This document shows, piece by piece, positions 9,382 through 18,401 of a DNA stretch of 64,000 nt. Origin of the DNA: CAVRQM01 sp963756975 (lineage in GTDB: Bacteria; Pseudomonadota; Alphaproteobacteria; Acetobacterales; Acetobacteraceae). The stretch spans positions 1,612,001 through 1,676,000 of the forward strand of contig CAVWPS010000002.1 in the NCBI GenBank assembly GCA_963756975.1, read 5' to 3'. Below the pieces are notes generated by a model. That model was not told the origin of the DNA. It made no database searches and saw only the letters and a program-made list of their open reading frames with translations. Each line of letters starts with the position of its first letter. Position 1 is the stretch's first letter. A program made the position numbers and the translations under genes.

Positions 9382-11362
9382 ATGGCCTGGATCCGGCGCA
9401 ACCTGCGCCACATCCCGGCCGTGCTCGGCGTCTGCCTGCTGATCGGCGCCATCTATGTCGTGCAGAAGGAGTTCCGGGGCCTCAAGATCGACGAGGTTCG
9501 GCACGCGCTGTCGCATATCCCGGCCCGCTCCATCGTCATCGCCGGGTTCTGCACCATCGCCGCGTACGGCGTGCTGACGTTCTACGACCGGCTCGGCACG
9601 ATCTACGCCGGCAACCGGGTCAGCTACGCCCGCGCCGCCTTCGCCTCGTTCTGCGCTTACGCGCTGTCGCACAATCTCGGTTTCGCGGCAGTGTCGGGAG
9701 CCGCCGTCCGGTACCGGCTCTATTCAAACTGGGGCCTCGAACCGGTCCAGATCGCGAAGGTCGTCGCGTTCTGCTCGCTGACGTTCGGCCTCGGTGCGAT
9801 GAGCCTCGGCGGCGTGATCGTGTTTCTCGAGCCCGGGGCGCTGCCGTATTTCGGCGACCATCTGCCGCGCTGGGCGATCTACGCGCTCGGCGTCGTGCTG
9901 CTGGGGCTGCCGTCCGGCTACGTCGCGGTCAGCGCCTGCATGCCGGTCATCCACATCCGCGGCCGCGAGATCGAGTTGCCGCATTGGCGCATGGCGCTGA
10001 TGCAGGTGGCGCTGGCCACGGTCGACGTCGCCGTGACCGCCGCGATCTTCTACTCGCTGGTGCCGCACGTGCACGGGCTGACCTACGTCCGGCTGCTCGC
10101 GGTCTATCTGTCGTGCTACTCGGCCGGGCTGATCGCGACCATCCCGGGCGGCCTCGGCGTGTTCGACAGCGCGATGCTGTTCGGCCTGGCACCCTATCTG
10201 CCGGCGCAAACGATCGTGGCCGCGATCCTGCTGTTCCGCTTCTATTACTACATCATCCCCCTGTTCCTGGCCGGCAGCATGTTCGCCGGCAACGAGCTCG
10301 TGCTGCGGGGCCGCAGCATGATCGGCCGTGCGCCGATCAGCCCGCGCGCCCGCTGGAGCGAGCCCGACTTCGCCGTCGCCGCCGCGACCGGTGCCGTCGC
10401 GATCTGCGGCTTCATGCTGCTGTGTTTGGGCGTGCTGGAGCACAAGCCCGACTTCTCCTGGATCGACCCCGATTTCGGCGAGGTCGCGTCGCAGGCCGGC
10501 CAGTTCCTGCCATCCCTGATCGGTGCCGCGCTGCTGGTGACCGCGTCCGGCCTGTCGCGCCGCGTCAACCTCGCCTGGGGCGCGTCGCTGGTCCTGCTGC
10601 CGCTCGGCGCATTGCTGCTGCTGGCCGAACAGGAGCCGATCTGGCTCGCCATACTGCTCGGGCTGACCATCGTCCTGGTCGCCCCGTATCGCTCGACCTT
10701 CTACCGCGCGTCGCGCGTGCTGGCCGGGCCGCTCACGGCCGATGTCGCCGTGCCGCTCGCCGTGTTCGTCTGCTGCGTGCTGGCGCTGCCGCTGTTCGAG
10801 CGGCATGTCCGCTGGATCGGCGACGACAGCTTCTGGAACGTGATCGCCTCGCCCAGCCTGCCGAACTCGTTGCGCGCATCCGTCGCCGTCGTCGTGTCTG
10901 CTGGGCCTTGCCGCACTCTGGCGGCTGCTGCGCCCCGGCCGCGTCGGCTGGACGCCGTGGAGTGCCGAAACCTACCGCCAGTTCGCGGCGCTCGGCGGCG
11001 TTCCGCCCACCCGCGCGGACGGCATGGTCTGGGGCGAGGGCGGCCGGGCGGCGCTCGCGTTCCGCCGCATGGGATCGCTCATGGTCGGCCTCGGCGACCC
11101 GGCGGGTGCTCAGTCGGACCGCGCCTCCGCCGTCTGGCGCCTGCGTGACTTGGCGCTCGAGGAGCGGCTGGAGCTGACGGTCTGGAACGCGCGCGACGAT
11201 ATGCGCCCCGCCTACGAGGCGATCGGGCTGGCCGCCGTCCCGTTCGCGCCGGACCGGCCCGGCCATTGGCTGATGCACGTCGCCGGGCGTGACGCGCCGG
11301 ACCTCGCCGGATTGTCGCCCGACCTGTTGCTGCCCGGGCCCGCGCGGCGCGTGCCGGCGTAA
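9382..11362 (+). CDS. MprF-like polytopic membrane protein with short synthase-domain remnant, frameshifted
   Basis: Family of the lysylphosphatidylglycerol synthetase/flippase MprF. The first about 500 residues are a multi-spanning membrane region (14 or so hydrophobic segments) including the signature LSHNLGFAAVSGAAVRYRLY and the IPGGLGVFDS loop. After a frameshift at about 10897 (one extra T in GTGTCTG) the protein continues LGLAALWRLLRPGRVGW, then a region resembling only the first third of the DUF2156 synthase domain (FRRMGSLMVGLGDPAGA, VWRLRDLALEERL), and stops at 11362. Total about 659 residues, against 840-870 for full MprF. The missing part carries the aminoacyl transfer centre in known enzymes. 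The stop overlaps the glgX ATG (TAATG). Confidence 0.75.
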
Positions 11363-13491
11363 TGTCGGGCGATGGCGCGGGCGGGGTCGAGCTCCTCGAG
11401 GGCTCACCCAACCCGCTGGGCGCGACGTGGGACGGGCTCGGCGTCAACTTCGCCCTGTTCTCCGCCCACGCGACGCGCGTCGAACTCTGTCTGTTCGACG
11501 ACACCGGCGCGGTCGAGATCGGCCGGGTCGATTTGCCGGAGTTCACCGACGAGGTCTGGCACGGCTATCTGCCCGACGCGCGGCCCAGCACCGTCTACGG
11601 CTACCGCGTGCACGGCCCGTTCTCGCCGGAGGCCGGCCACCGGTTCAACCCGCACAAGCTGCTGCTCGATCCCTACGCGCGCGGCGTTGTCGGGGCGTTG
11701 AAAGTCGATCCGGCGATCCACGGCTACACGATCGGCGATCCGGCCGCCGACCTCGGCCTCGACACCCGCGACAGCGCCCCGTTCGTCCCGAAATGCCGGG
11801 TAATCGACCCGGCGTTCACCTGGGGCGTCGACCGTGCGCCCCGCGTGCCGTGGGACCGGACCGTGTTCTACGAGCTGCACGTGCGCGGCTTCACCCAGCG
11901 CCATCCGGCGGTCCCCGACCGGTTGCGCGGCACGTTCGGCGGCCTCGCGAGCAAGCCGGTCGTCGCCTACCTCCGCGACCTCGGCGTCACCTCGGTCGAG
12001 TTGCTGCCGGTCCACGCGTTCGCCGACGATCCGCCGTTGGTCGAGCGCGGGCTCACGAACTACTGGGGTTACAGCACGGTCGGCTTCTTCGCCCCCGAAC
12101 TGCGCTACTCCACCCGCGCCGCCATCAACGAATTCAAGGAGATGGTGGCCCGCCTGCACGATGCCGGGATCGAGGTCATCCTCGACGTCGTCTACAACCA
12201 CACCGCCGAGGGCAACGAACTCGGCCCCACGCTGTCGTTCAAGGGGATCGACAACGCGAGCTATTACCGGCTGATCCCCGGCCGGCCGCGCTTCTACATC
12301 AACGACACCGGCACCGGGAACACGCTCAACCTGAGCCACCCGCGCGTGCTGCAGATGGTCACCGACAGCCTGCGCTACTGGGTGACGGAGATGCACGTCG
12401 ATGGGTTCCGCTTCGACCTCGGCACGATTCTGGCGCGCGAGCCGTCCGGTTTCGACGAGGGCGGCGGCTTCCTCGACAGCTGCCGCCAGGATCCGGTCCT
12501 GTCGCGGGTCAAACTGATCGCCGAGCCGTGGGATCTGGGTCCGGGCGGCTATCAGGTCGGCGGCTTCCCGCCCGGCTGGGCCGAGTGGAACGACCGCTTC
12601 CGCGACAACGTGCGCGGCTTCTGGAAGGGCGACCCGGGGCAGGCGGCGGAGATGGCCGCGCGCCTGTCCGCGTCCGGCGACAAGTTCAACCGGCGCGGAC
12701 GCAAGCCGTGGAGCAGCGTCAACTTCATCACCGCCCATGACGGCTTCACGCTGCGCGACCTCGTCAGCTTCAACGACAAGCACAACGAGGCCAACCTCGA
12801 GGGCAACCGCGACGGCCATTCGGACAACCACAGCTGGAATTGCGGCGTCGAGGGCCCGACGGACGACCCGGATATCACCGCGTTGCGGTCCCGCCAGCAG
12901 CGCAACCTGCTGGCCACATTGCTGCTGAGCCAGGGCACGCCGCTGCTGACCGCCGGCGACGAGTTCTCGCGCAGTCAGGGCGGCAACAACAACGCGTATT
13001 GCCAGGACAACCCGATCTCCTGGATCGACTGGACGCCGACCGAGGAGGGCACGGCGCTGCACGCCTGGACCCGGCGGCTGCTCGCGCTGCGGCGCGACTT
13101 CCCGGTGCTGCGGCGGGCGCGCTTCCTGACCGGTGCCGCCGATGAGCTGAGCGGCATCCGCGACGTCTCCTGGATCAACGCGACGGGCCGCGAGATGACG
13201 CCCGACGATTGGCGCGACGGCAACACGCGCTGCTTCGGCATGCTGCTCGACGGCCGGGCGCGGGCCAGCAACGTCCGGCGCGCGGGCGAGGACGTGACGC
13301 TGCTGTGGCTGCAGAACGCCTATCATGGCGTGGTTCGCTTCATGCTGCCGCGCGTGGCCGGCGGCCGGGCATGGACCAGGGTGTTCGACACCGTCGATCC
13401 CGGCCTGTCGCCGGATACGTTCCGCGCCGGCCGGGCCTACGAAATGGCGGGCCGTTCGGCGGTGCTGCTGCAACTGCGGGCGAAGGCGTGA
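11362..13491 (+). CDS. glgX: glycogen debranching enzyme GlgX
   Basis: GH13 isoamylase-type debranching enzyme hydrolysing alpha-1,6 branches of phosphorylase-limit glycogen. N-terminal CBM48 domain (NPLGATWDGLGVNFALFSA), then the TIM barrel with DVVYNHTAEGNE, the nucleophile region DGFRFDL (Asp about 352), acid/base IAEPWDLG (Glu about 388) and third carboxylate ITAHDGFTLRDLV (Asp about 459). Length 709 residues is usual. The start ATG overlaps the stop of the MprF-like gene. No other glycogen genes are in the window. Confidence 0.95.
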   Translation: MSGDGAGGVELLEGSPNPLGATWDGLGVNFALFSAHATRVELCLFDDTGAVEIGRVDLPEFTDEVWHGYLPDARPSTVYGYRVHGPFSPEAGHRFNPHKLLLDPYARGVVGALKVDPAIHGYTIGDPAADLGLDTRDSAPFVPKCRVIDPAFTWGVDRAPRVPWDRTVFYELHVRGFTQRHPAVPDRLRGTFGGLASKPVVAYLRDLGVTSVELLPVHAFADDPPLVERGLTNYWGYSTVGFFAPELRYSTRAAINEFKEMVARLHDAGIEVILDVVYNHTAEGNELGPTLSFKGIDNASYYRLIPGRPRFYINDTGTGNTLNLSHPRVLQMVTDSLRYWVTEMHVDGFRFDLGTILAREPSGFDEGGGFLDSCRQDPVLSRVKLIAEPWDLGPGGYQVGGFPPGWAEWNDRFRDNVRGFWKGDPGQAAEMAARLSASGDKFNRRGRKPWSSVNFITAHDGFTLRDLVSFNDKHNEANLEGNRDGHSDNHSWNCGVEGPTDDPDITALRSRQQRNLLATLLLSQGTPLLTAGDEFSRSQGGNNNAYCQDNPISWIDWTPTEEGTALHAWTRRLLALRRDFPVLRRARFLTGAADELSGIRDVSWINATGREMTPDDWRDGNTRCFGMLLDGRARASNVRRAGEDVTLLWLQNAYHGVVRFMLPRVAGGRAWTRVFDTVDPGLSPDTFRAGRAYEMAGRSAVLLQLRAKA

Positions 13492-13538
13492 TCGCCGCGA
13501 CCCTTGAACCGGGCACGGGTCCGGAGGATGGTCCGGAC

Positions 13539-13988
13539 ATGTCAGAAGCAATGTTGGCGACGCGCGAAAAACTCGATCCGCAGGAGGCGCTGGTCTGCAC
13601 GATGGTGCTGATCGCGGCGGCCGAGGGCGAGATGACCGACCGGGAGATCGGCGTCATGGCCGGTCTGGTCCAGACCCTGCCCGTGTTCCACGATTTCTCG
13701 ACCGAGCGGCTCGACCACGCGACCGAGGCGACGATCGCCCTGCTCGACGAGGATGACGGCCTGACCCATGCCGGCCGCCTGATCCGCGACGCGCTGGAAC
13801 CCCGGCTGCGCGAGACGGCGTACGCGCTCGGCTGCGAGGTGATCGCGGCCGACCGGTTCGCCGCCCAGGACAGCCTGCGGATGCTGGCGTTCCTGCGCGC
13901 CGAACTCGGTCTCGACCAGCTGGTCGCTTCGGCGATCGAGCGCGGGGCCCGCGCGCGGTTCCAGCAGGTCGCCAAACCGGCGGCCTGA
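13539..13988 (+). CDS. TerB-like (tellurite resistance) domain protein
   Basis: Cytoplasmic all-helical protein of 149 residues resembling the TerB/DjlA-N family: LDPQEALVCTMVLIAAAEGEMTDREI is the typical first helix pair with an acidic D/E cluster, which in TerB binds metal ions. No membrane segment. The ATG at 13539 follows a purine-rich GGAGG at 13521-13527. It lies 47 bp after glgX and may be cotranscribed. Function unclear; TerB-like proteins are often linked to stress or membrane processes. Confidence 0.7.
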   Translation: MSEAMLATREKLDPQEALVCTMVLIAAAEGEMTDREIGVMAGLVQTLPVFHDFSTERLDHATEATIALLDEDDGLTHAGRLIRDALEPRLRETAYALGCEVIAADRFAAQDSLRMLAFLRAELGLDQLVASAIERGARARFQQVAKPAA

Positions 13989-14027
13989 TCCGCGCGTTCC
14001 CTCCGCATAGTCAACGGAGCAACGACC

Positions 14028-14630
14028 ATGTCCGACGATCCTGCCGCCACGTCGAAGGACGGCCCCGCGCGGGCCGGCACCGCGTTCGAGGTGCAAGGCC
14101 TGTTCTCGAACGATGCCGCCATGCAGGAGGCGATCGGGCAATTGACCCGGGCCGGCTTCGACCGCGCCGAGCTGAGCCTGCCGGTCGCCCAGCTCGATCC
14201 CGCGCATGCCACGCCCGAGACCTCGGCCGAGGTGCCGACGACGCCGATCGACGTGCAGCAGACGCGGACGATGGCGACCAGCATGGCCGGCACGATCGGC
14301 GCGTTCGCGGCCGCCGGGGCGATCATCGCGACCGGCGGTGCGGCGGCATTGGCGATCGCCGGGGCGGCCGCGGTCGGCGGCGGTGCCGCGGCGGTGGTCC
14401 ATACGGCCGGTGACGGCATCGCGGCCAACGAGCAGCAGCGCCTCGACGACCGCGCGGCGGCCGGCGAATTGGTGCTGGCGGTGCGAACCATCACCGCCGA
14501 CAAGCGCGACATCGCGATGCGGATCATGCGCGACTGCGGCGCGAGCCGGGTCGGCGACGTGGCCCGGACCACGGCCGAACTCGGCGCGGCCGAGCAGGAC
14601 GGCGTCGACAGCACTGGCTGGACCGGCTGA
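14028..14630 (+). CDS. glycine-rich hydrophobic stress-type protein
   Basis: A 200-residue protein. The N-terminal 60 residues (FEVQGLFSNDAAMQEAIGQLTRAGFDRAELSL) look like the alpha/beta domain of general-stress proteins that carry a central hydrophobic hairpin. Residues about 85-130 are a Gly/Ala-rich double hydrophobic stretch (glycine-zipper-like). The C-terminal part (ELVLAVRTITADKRDIAMRI) again looks like a ferredoxin-like strand-helix unit. The upstream CAACGGAGCAACGACC supplies the ribosome site. No assigned function. Confidence 0.6.
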   Translation: MSDDPAATSKDGPARAGTAFEVQGLFSNDAAMQEAIGQLTRAGFDRAELSLPVAQLDPAHATPETSAEVPTTPIDVQQTRTMATSMAGTIGAFAAAGAIIATGGAAALAIAGAAAVGGGAAAVVHTAGDGIAANEQQRLDDRAAAGELVLAVRTITADKRDIAMRIMRDCGASRVGDVARTTAELGAAEQDGVDSTGWTG

Positions 14631-14725
14631 GCTGATCTACGCCTTCGGGGTCGCGTTCCCCGGAGGCTTCCCTGCCCATCCCACCGCTGCCGCCGACGAC
14701 GCAGAAGGAGTGGGCGATCGCCGCC

Positions 14726-15910
14726 GTGGCCGAGGCGGCTGGCGTCACCGGCGTGAACATCACCAGCGGCGACTACACGGCTTTGTTCGCGGTGGCCGGG
14801 ACTCTCGGTCTGCCGCGCAATGGCCAGATGGGCTTTCGCACGGCCGCCGAGATCGGCGGCGCGGTCTGGCACGCCGGCATCCCCGCCGAGCCACGAACGT
14901 TCCGCGCCGCCGACCGTCTCGGCCAACGCCGCGCCGGACCCGGCCACGAGTTCGCGGGCGGCGACGGTGTCGCGCCGTCGCTCGACATGCTGGAGCTGCC
15001 GGGCGGCACCGTCATGCGGCTCGCGGGCGCCGCGATCATCGTGGCCGCCGACGGCGTGAGCGTCGCGGGCGAGGTCAGCTCCGAATACGCGCGCCTGCTG
15101 CACGTCTACGATGTCGACGCGGCCGGGCGGCTGGCCGAGGCGCGCCACGTGCCGGGGACGGTGTTCGTGCTGATGAGCGACGTCGGCGACGGGAATTACT
15201 GCCACTGGCTGATCGACGAGCTGCCCCGGCTGGCGCTGCTGCGGGGGCGGACGGACGTGACGATCGTCATCGCCGAGATCGACGCGCCGTGGCGGCGCGA
15301 CCTGCTCGACATCGTCGGAATCGCCCCGGAGCGGATCGTGACCCTCGGCCCGCACGACGCATTGCGGGCGGACACCCTGCTGATCCCCGGTTCGGGCCGC
15401 GACATGCAGCATCCGGCGCGGAAGGGGGCCGCCTGGGTGTTCGACTGGCTGCGCGGCGAGGTCGCGTTGCCGGCGCTCGCACGATCGGTCCCGGCGGCAC
15501 GGCCGAAGCGGCTGTATATCGGGCGCGGCGACGCGCCCGGCCGCCGGCTGCTCAACCAGGCGGCTCTGCTGCGCGTGCTCGAACCGGCGGGTTTCGCGTC
15601 GGTGACGCTGGCCGGCATGCCGGTCGCCGAGCAGGTCGCCCTGTTCGCCGGGGCCGAGGCGATCGTGGCTCTGCACGGGGCGGGACTGACCAACCTGGTG
15701 TTCTGCGATCCCGGCGCGAGCGTGATCGAGATCTTCACGCCGGGATTCGGCAACCCCTGCTTCGGCCTGGTCAGCGCCGCGAACGATTTGCGCCACGCGA
15801 CGTATTGCGCCGAGCCGGGAGGCTGGCCGCCCAACGGGACGCACGATTGCGTCCTGGACGTTCCGGGGTTCTGGCGCGAGGCCGAGCCGTGGCTGTTCGG
15901 GCGGCGCTGA
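14726..15910 (+). CDS. GT61-family glycosyltransferase, paralogue 1
   Basis: First of four tandem GT61 (DUF563) glycosyltransferases. Conserved blocks: GAVWHAG, LDMLELPGGTVMRLAG, NYCHWLIDELPRLALLRG, LYIGRGDAPGRRLLNQAALL, VAEQVALFAGAEAIVALHGAG and CVLDVPGFWREAEPW. Transfers a sugar from a nucleotide donor to an unknown acceptor, probably a cell-surface glycan. The visible start is GTG 14726. Alignment with the sisters, however, implies about 18 more N-terminal residues, beginning at CTG 14672 directly after GGAGG (14662-14666), so a non-canonical CTG start or a base error is likely. The stop overlaps the next ATG (ATGA). Confidence 0.85.
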   Translation: MAEAAGVTGVNITSGDYTALFAVAGTLGLPRNGQMGFRTAAEIGGAVWHAGIPAEPRTFRAADRLGQRRAGPGHEFAGGDGVAPSLDMLELPGGTVMRLAGAAIIVAADGVSVAGEVSSEYARLLHVYDVDAAGRLAEARHVPGTVFVLMSDVGDGNYCHWLIDELPRLALLRGRTDVTIVIAEIDAPWRRDLLDIVGIAPERIVTLGPHDALRADTLLIPGSGRDMQHPARKGAAWVFDWLRGEVALPALARSVPAARPKRLYIGRGDAPGRRLLNQAALLRVLEPAGFASVTLAGMPVAEQVALFAGAEAIVALHGAGLTNLVFCDPGASVIEIFTPGFGNPCFGLVSAANDLRHATYCAEPGGWPPNGTHDCVLDVPGFWREAEPWLFGRR

Positions 15911-17166
15911 TGCCGATGGCACCCATTCCCGCTCACCTTTCCAGGGAGCACGCGATCGAAGCGCTGTCTCGGGCACTGGGTGAGACCGGGATCAGGGCCT
16001 GGCACGGGCCGTTCGACGGACTGTTCGACCTCGCGCGGGACGCGGGCGCGCCGTCCAACACGGGGTTCGTGTTCCGCCGTTCCGAGCGGATCGGCGGCGC
16101 GGTCTGGCATCCGGGCCAAGCGGTCGGCGCGCGCCTCGTGCCGGGGATCGCGCGCCTCGGGGATCGGCGGATCGGCTGCGAGTACCCCGGCACATGGGAG
16201 TACGCGGCCCCGCTCGACATGCTCGAGCTACCCGGCGCGACGCTCACGCAAATCGCGCATTCCAACGTCCTCGTCGCGGCCGATGGGGTGAGCGTGGTCG
16301 AGGATGCGAGCTCCGCCTACGCGCCGCTGCTGCACTTCTATGATTTCGATTTCGGCGAACGGCTGTCTCGCGCCCGGCACATTCCGGGGACCGCGTTCCC
16401 GCTGCTGGGCGATGCCGGGGAGGATAATTACAGCCACTGGCTGCTCGACGATTTGCCGCGTCTGGCGCTGCTACGCGACCGGCCCGACGTCAAACTCATC
16501 ATCTCCGACGCGAAGGCACCGTGGCGGCGCGAATCGCTGGACCTCGCCGGGTTTCCCGAATCGCGCATCGTGACGCTGGGCCGCGACGAGGCGGTCCGCG
16601 CGGACACGATGCTGGTCGCGGACACGCGGGAACTGTTTCATCCGGCCCGGAAAGGCGAGCCGTGGGTATCCGATTGGATCCGCGCCCGAATCGGCGTTCC
16701 CGCCATGTCCCGCCTGCTGGCGTCGGCGTCAGGCGCCGTGCCGCCGAGCGCCGTGCCGCCGACACGCCTCTACATCGGCCGCGGCGACGCCCGGGAGCGC
16801 CGGCTGACCAACGAGGCCGCGTTGCTGCGCGTGCTCGAACCGGCCGGTTTCGTCCCCATCACGCTGTCCGGCCGCACGGTCGCCGAGCAGGTCGGCCTGT
16901 TCGCGCGCGCCGAGGCGGTCATCGGCCTGCACGGGGCGGCCCTCGCCAACACGATCTTCTGCGGACCGGGCACGAGCGTGCTCGAGATTTTCCCTCCCGC
17001 CTACGGCACGGCCGCGTTCGGCCTGGTCGGCAGCGCGCGGGGCCTGCGTTGCGCGAGCTATGTCGCGGAGCCGGACGCCTCGCCCGACCGGCCGACGGAC
17101 TGCGTGCTCGATATTCCCGCCTTCTGGAGCGTGGCCGGGCCGTGGCTGCGCGCGGCGCGCCCATGA
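15910..17166 (+). CDS. GT61-family glycosyltransferase, paralogue 2
   Basis: 418-residue GT61 enzyme. Blocks in order: GGAVWHPG, LDMLELPGATLTQIAH, NYSHWLLDDLPRLALLRD, APWRRESLDLAGFPESRIV, LYIGRGDARERRLTNEAALL, VAEQVGLFARAEAVIGLHGA and CVLDIPAFWS. It has a proline/alanine-rich insert before the nucleotide-binding half (ASASGAVPPSAVPPT) that the sisters lack or have shorter. No signal peptide or membrane segment, so it acts in the cytoplasm. Translationally coupled to both neighbours by 4-bp overlaps. Confidence 0.87.
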   Translation: MPMAPIPAHLSREHAIEALSRALGETGIRAWHGPFDGLFDLARDAGAPSNTGFVFRRSERIGGAVWHPGQAVGARLVPGIARLGDRRIGCEYPGTWEYAAPLDMLELPGATLTQIAHSNVLVAADGVSVVEDASSAYAPLLHFYDFDFGERLSRARHIPGTAFPLLGDAGEDNYSHWLLDDLPRLALLRDRPDVKLIISDAKAPWRRESLDLAGFPESRIVTLGRDEAVRADTMLVADTRELFHPARKGEPWVSDWIRARIGVPAMSRLLASASGAVPPSAVPPTRLYIGRGDARERRLTNEAALLRVLEPAGFVPITLSGRTVAEQVGLFARAEAVIGLHGAALANTIFCGPGTSVLEIFPPAYGTAAFGLVGSARGLRCASYVAEPDASPDRPTDCVLDIPAFWSVAGPWLRAARP

Positions 17167-18401
17167 TCCCGCCCATCGCCCTGACGGTCCCGAGGGAGCG
17201 GGTCGCGGCCACGCTGCGTGATGCGCTGCATGCCCGCGACGGCGTCGTTCACGCCGCCGGCCGCGGCGAGATGCTGGCCGGGGCGGGGCCGCTCGGCCCG
17301 GCCAACCCCGCTTTCGTGCTCCGGCGCTCGGCCGACATCCCGGGCGTGGTCTGGCACACCGGCCCGGTCTCCGCGCCACGGCGTCTTCCGGGATCGGATT
17401 GGCTCGGCAGCCGCCGGATCGGTTCCGGCAGCGAGTTCGGCGGCGGGGCGGAACACTGCCCGGCGCTCCACATGGCGGCCATTCCCGGCGGCACGGTGAT
17501 GCGGATGGCGGGAACGCCGGTGATCGTGGCCGCCGACGGGATGACCATCGCCGCCGATGTGAGTTCCGAGTTCGCGCCGCTGGTGAAATTCTACGATTTC
17601 GACGCGGGCGCGCGGGTCGCCGGGGCACGCCGGATCGACGGCGAGGCGTTCGTGCTCGTCAGCGACCCCGGTGCCAACTACTACCACTGGCTGATCGACG
17701 AGATGCCGCGACTGGCGCTGCTCCGGGGCCGGACCGACGTGACCATCGTGGTGTCCGACGATCACGCGCCGTGGGAGCGCGAGACGCTCGACCTTCTCGG
17801 CATCCCCGCATCGAAGATCGTCGCGATCGGCCGCGACGAGGCGCTGACGGCGACGACGCTGCTGGTGCCCGACGCGACGAACGACATGCGGCATCCCGGG
17901 CGCAAGGGCGCGGCCTGGGTCGTGGACTGGATCCGTGGCGGGGTCGGCTTGGCCGCCATGGCCCGTCCTTCCGCGCCGGAATCCGGGGCCGCGACCCGGC
18001 TTTATATCGGCCGGGCGGACGCCGATTGGCGCAAGCTTCGCAACGAGGCCGCCTTGCTCCGGGTGCTGGAGCCGGCCGGGTTCGTGCCGGTGACGCTGAG
18101 CGGCCGGTCCGTGGCGGAGCAGGTGGCCCTGTTCGCCCGCGCGGAGGCGGTCATCGGATTGCACGGTGCCGGCCTCGCCAACACCGTGTTTTGCGGCGCG
18201 GGCAGTTCGGTGCTCGAAATCTTCACGCCGATTTTCGGCAACGCGTGCTTCGGGCTGCTGGCCGCCTCCAACGGGTTACGGCACGCGACCTATGTCGCCG
18301 AGCCGGGACGGTGGCCGCCCGACGGCTCGCTCGATTGCGTGCTCGACGTGCCGGCGTTCTGGCGCGCGGCCGAGCCGTGGTTTCGGGCCGCTGGCCGGTG
18401 A
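17163..18401 (+). CDS. GT61-family glycosyltransferase, paralogue 3
   Basis: 412-residue GT61 enzyme starting MIPPIALTVPRER at an ATG overlapping the preceding stop (ATGA, 17163-17166). Conserved blocks: GVVWHTG, NYYHWLIDEMPRLALLRG, APWERETLDLLGIPASKIV, LYIGRADADWRKLRNEAALL, VAEQVALFARAEAVIGLHGA and CVLDVPAFWRAAEPW. The N-terminus is the most divergent of the four: it lacks the GDYTALF-like block and has a shorter segment before residue 60. Acceptor unknown. Confidence 0.87.
   Translation: MIPPIALTVPRERVAATLRDALHARDGVVHAAGRGEMLAGAGPLGPANPAFVLRRSADIPGVVWHTGPVSAPRRLPGSDWLGSRRIGSGSEFGGGAEHCPALHMAAIPGGTVMRMAGTPVIVAADGMTIAADVSSEFAPLVKFYDFDAGARVAGARRIDGEAFVLVSDPGANYYHWLIDEMPRLALLRGRTDVTIVVSDDHAPWERETLDLLGIPASKIVAIGRDEALTATTLLVPDATNDMRHPGRKGAAWVVDWIRGGVGLAAMARPSAPESGAATRLYIGRADADWRKLRNEAALLRVLEPAGFVPVTLSGRSVAEQVALFARAEAVIGLHGAGLANTVFCGAGSSVLEIFTPIFGNACFGLLAASNGLRHATYVAEPGRWPPDGSLDCVLDVPAFWRAAEPWFRAAGR

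Noticed and set aside
7786..9672. Open frame antisense to lysK
   Set aside because: No family features, fully covered by a conserved gene on the other strand.
11404..13551. Over 700-codon open frame antisense to glgX
   Set aside because: Mirror of GlgX codon use, no recognisable motif and no promoter or ribosome site.
14206..15909. Extension of the second GT61 frame upstream through the stress-type gene and paralogue 1
   Set aside because: The in-frame upstream residues are low-complexity and antipolar to the real proteins; the ATG at 15910 with a 4-bp overlap is the consistent start.
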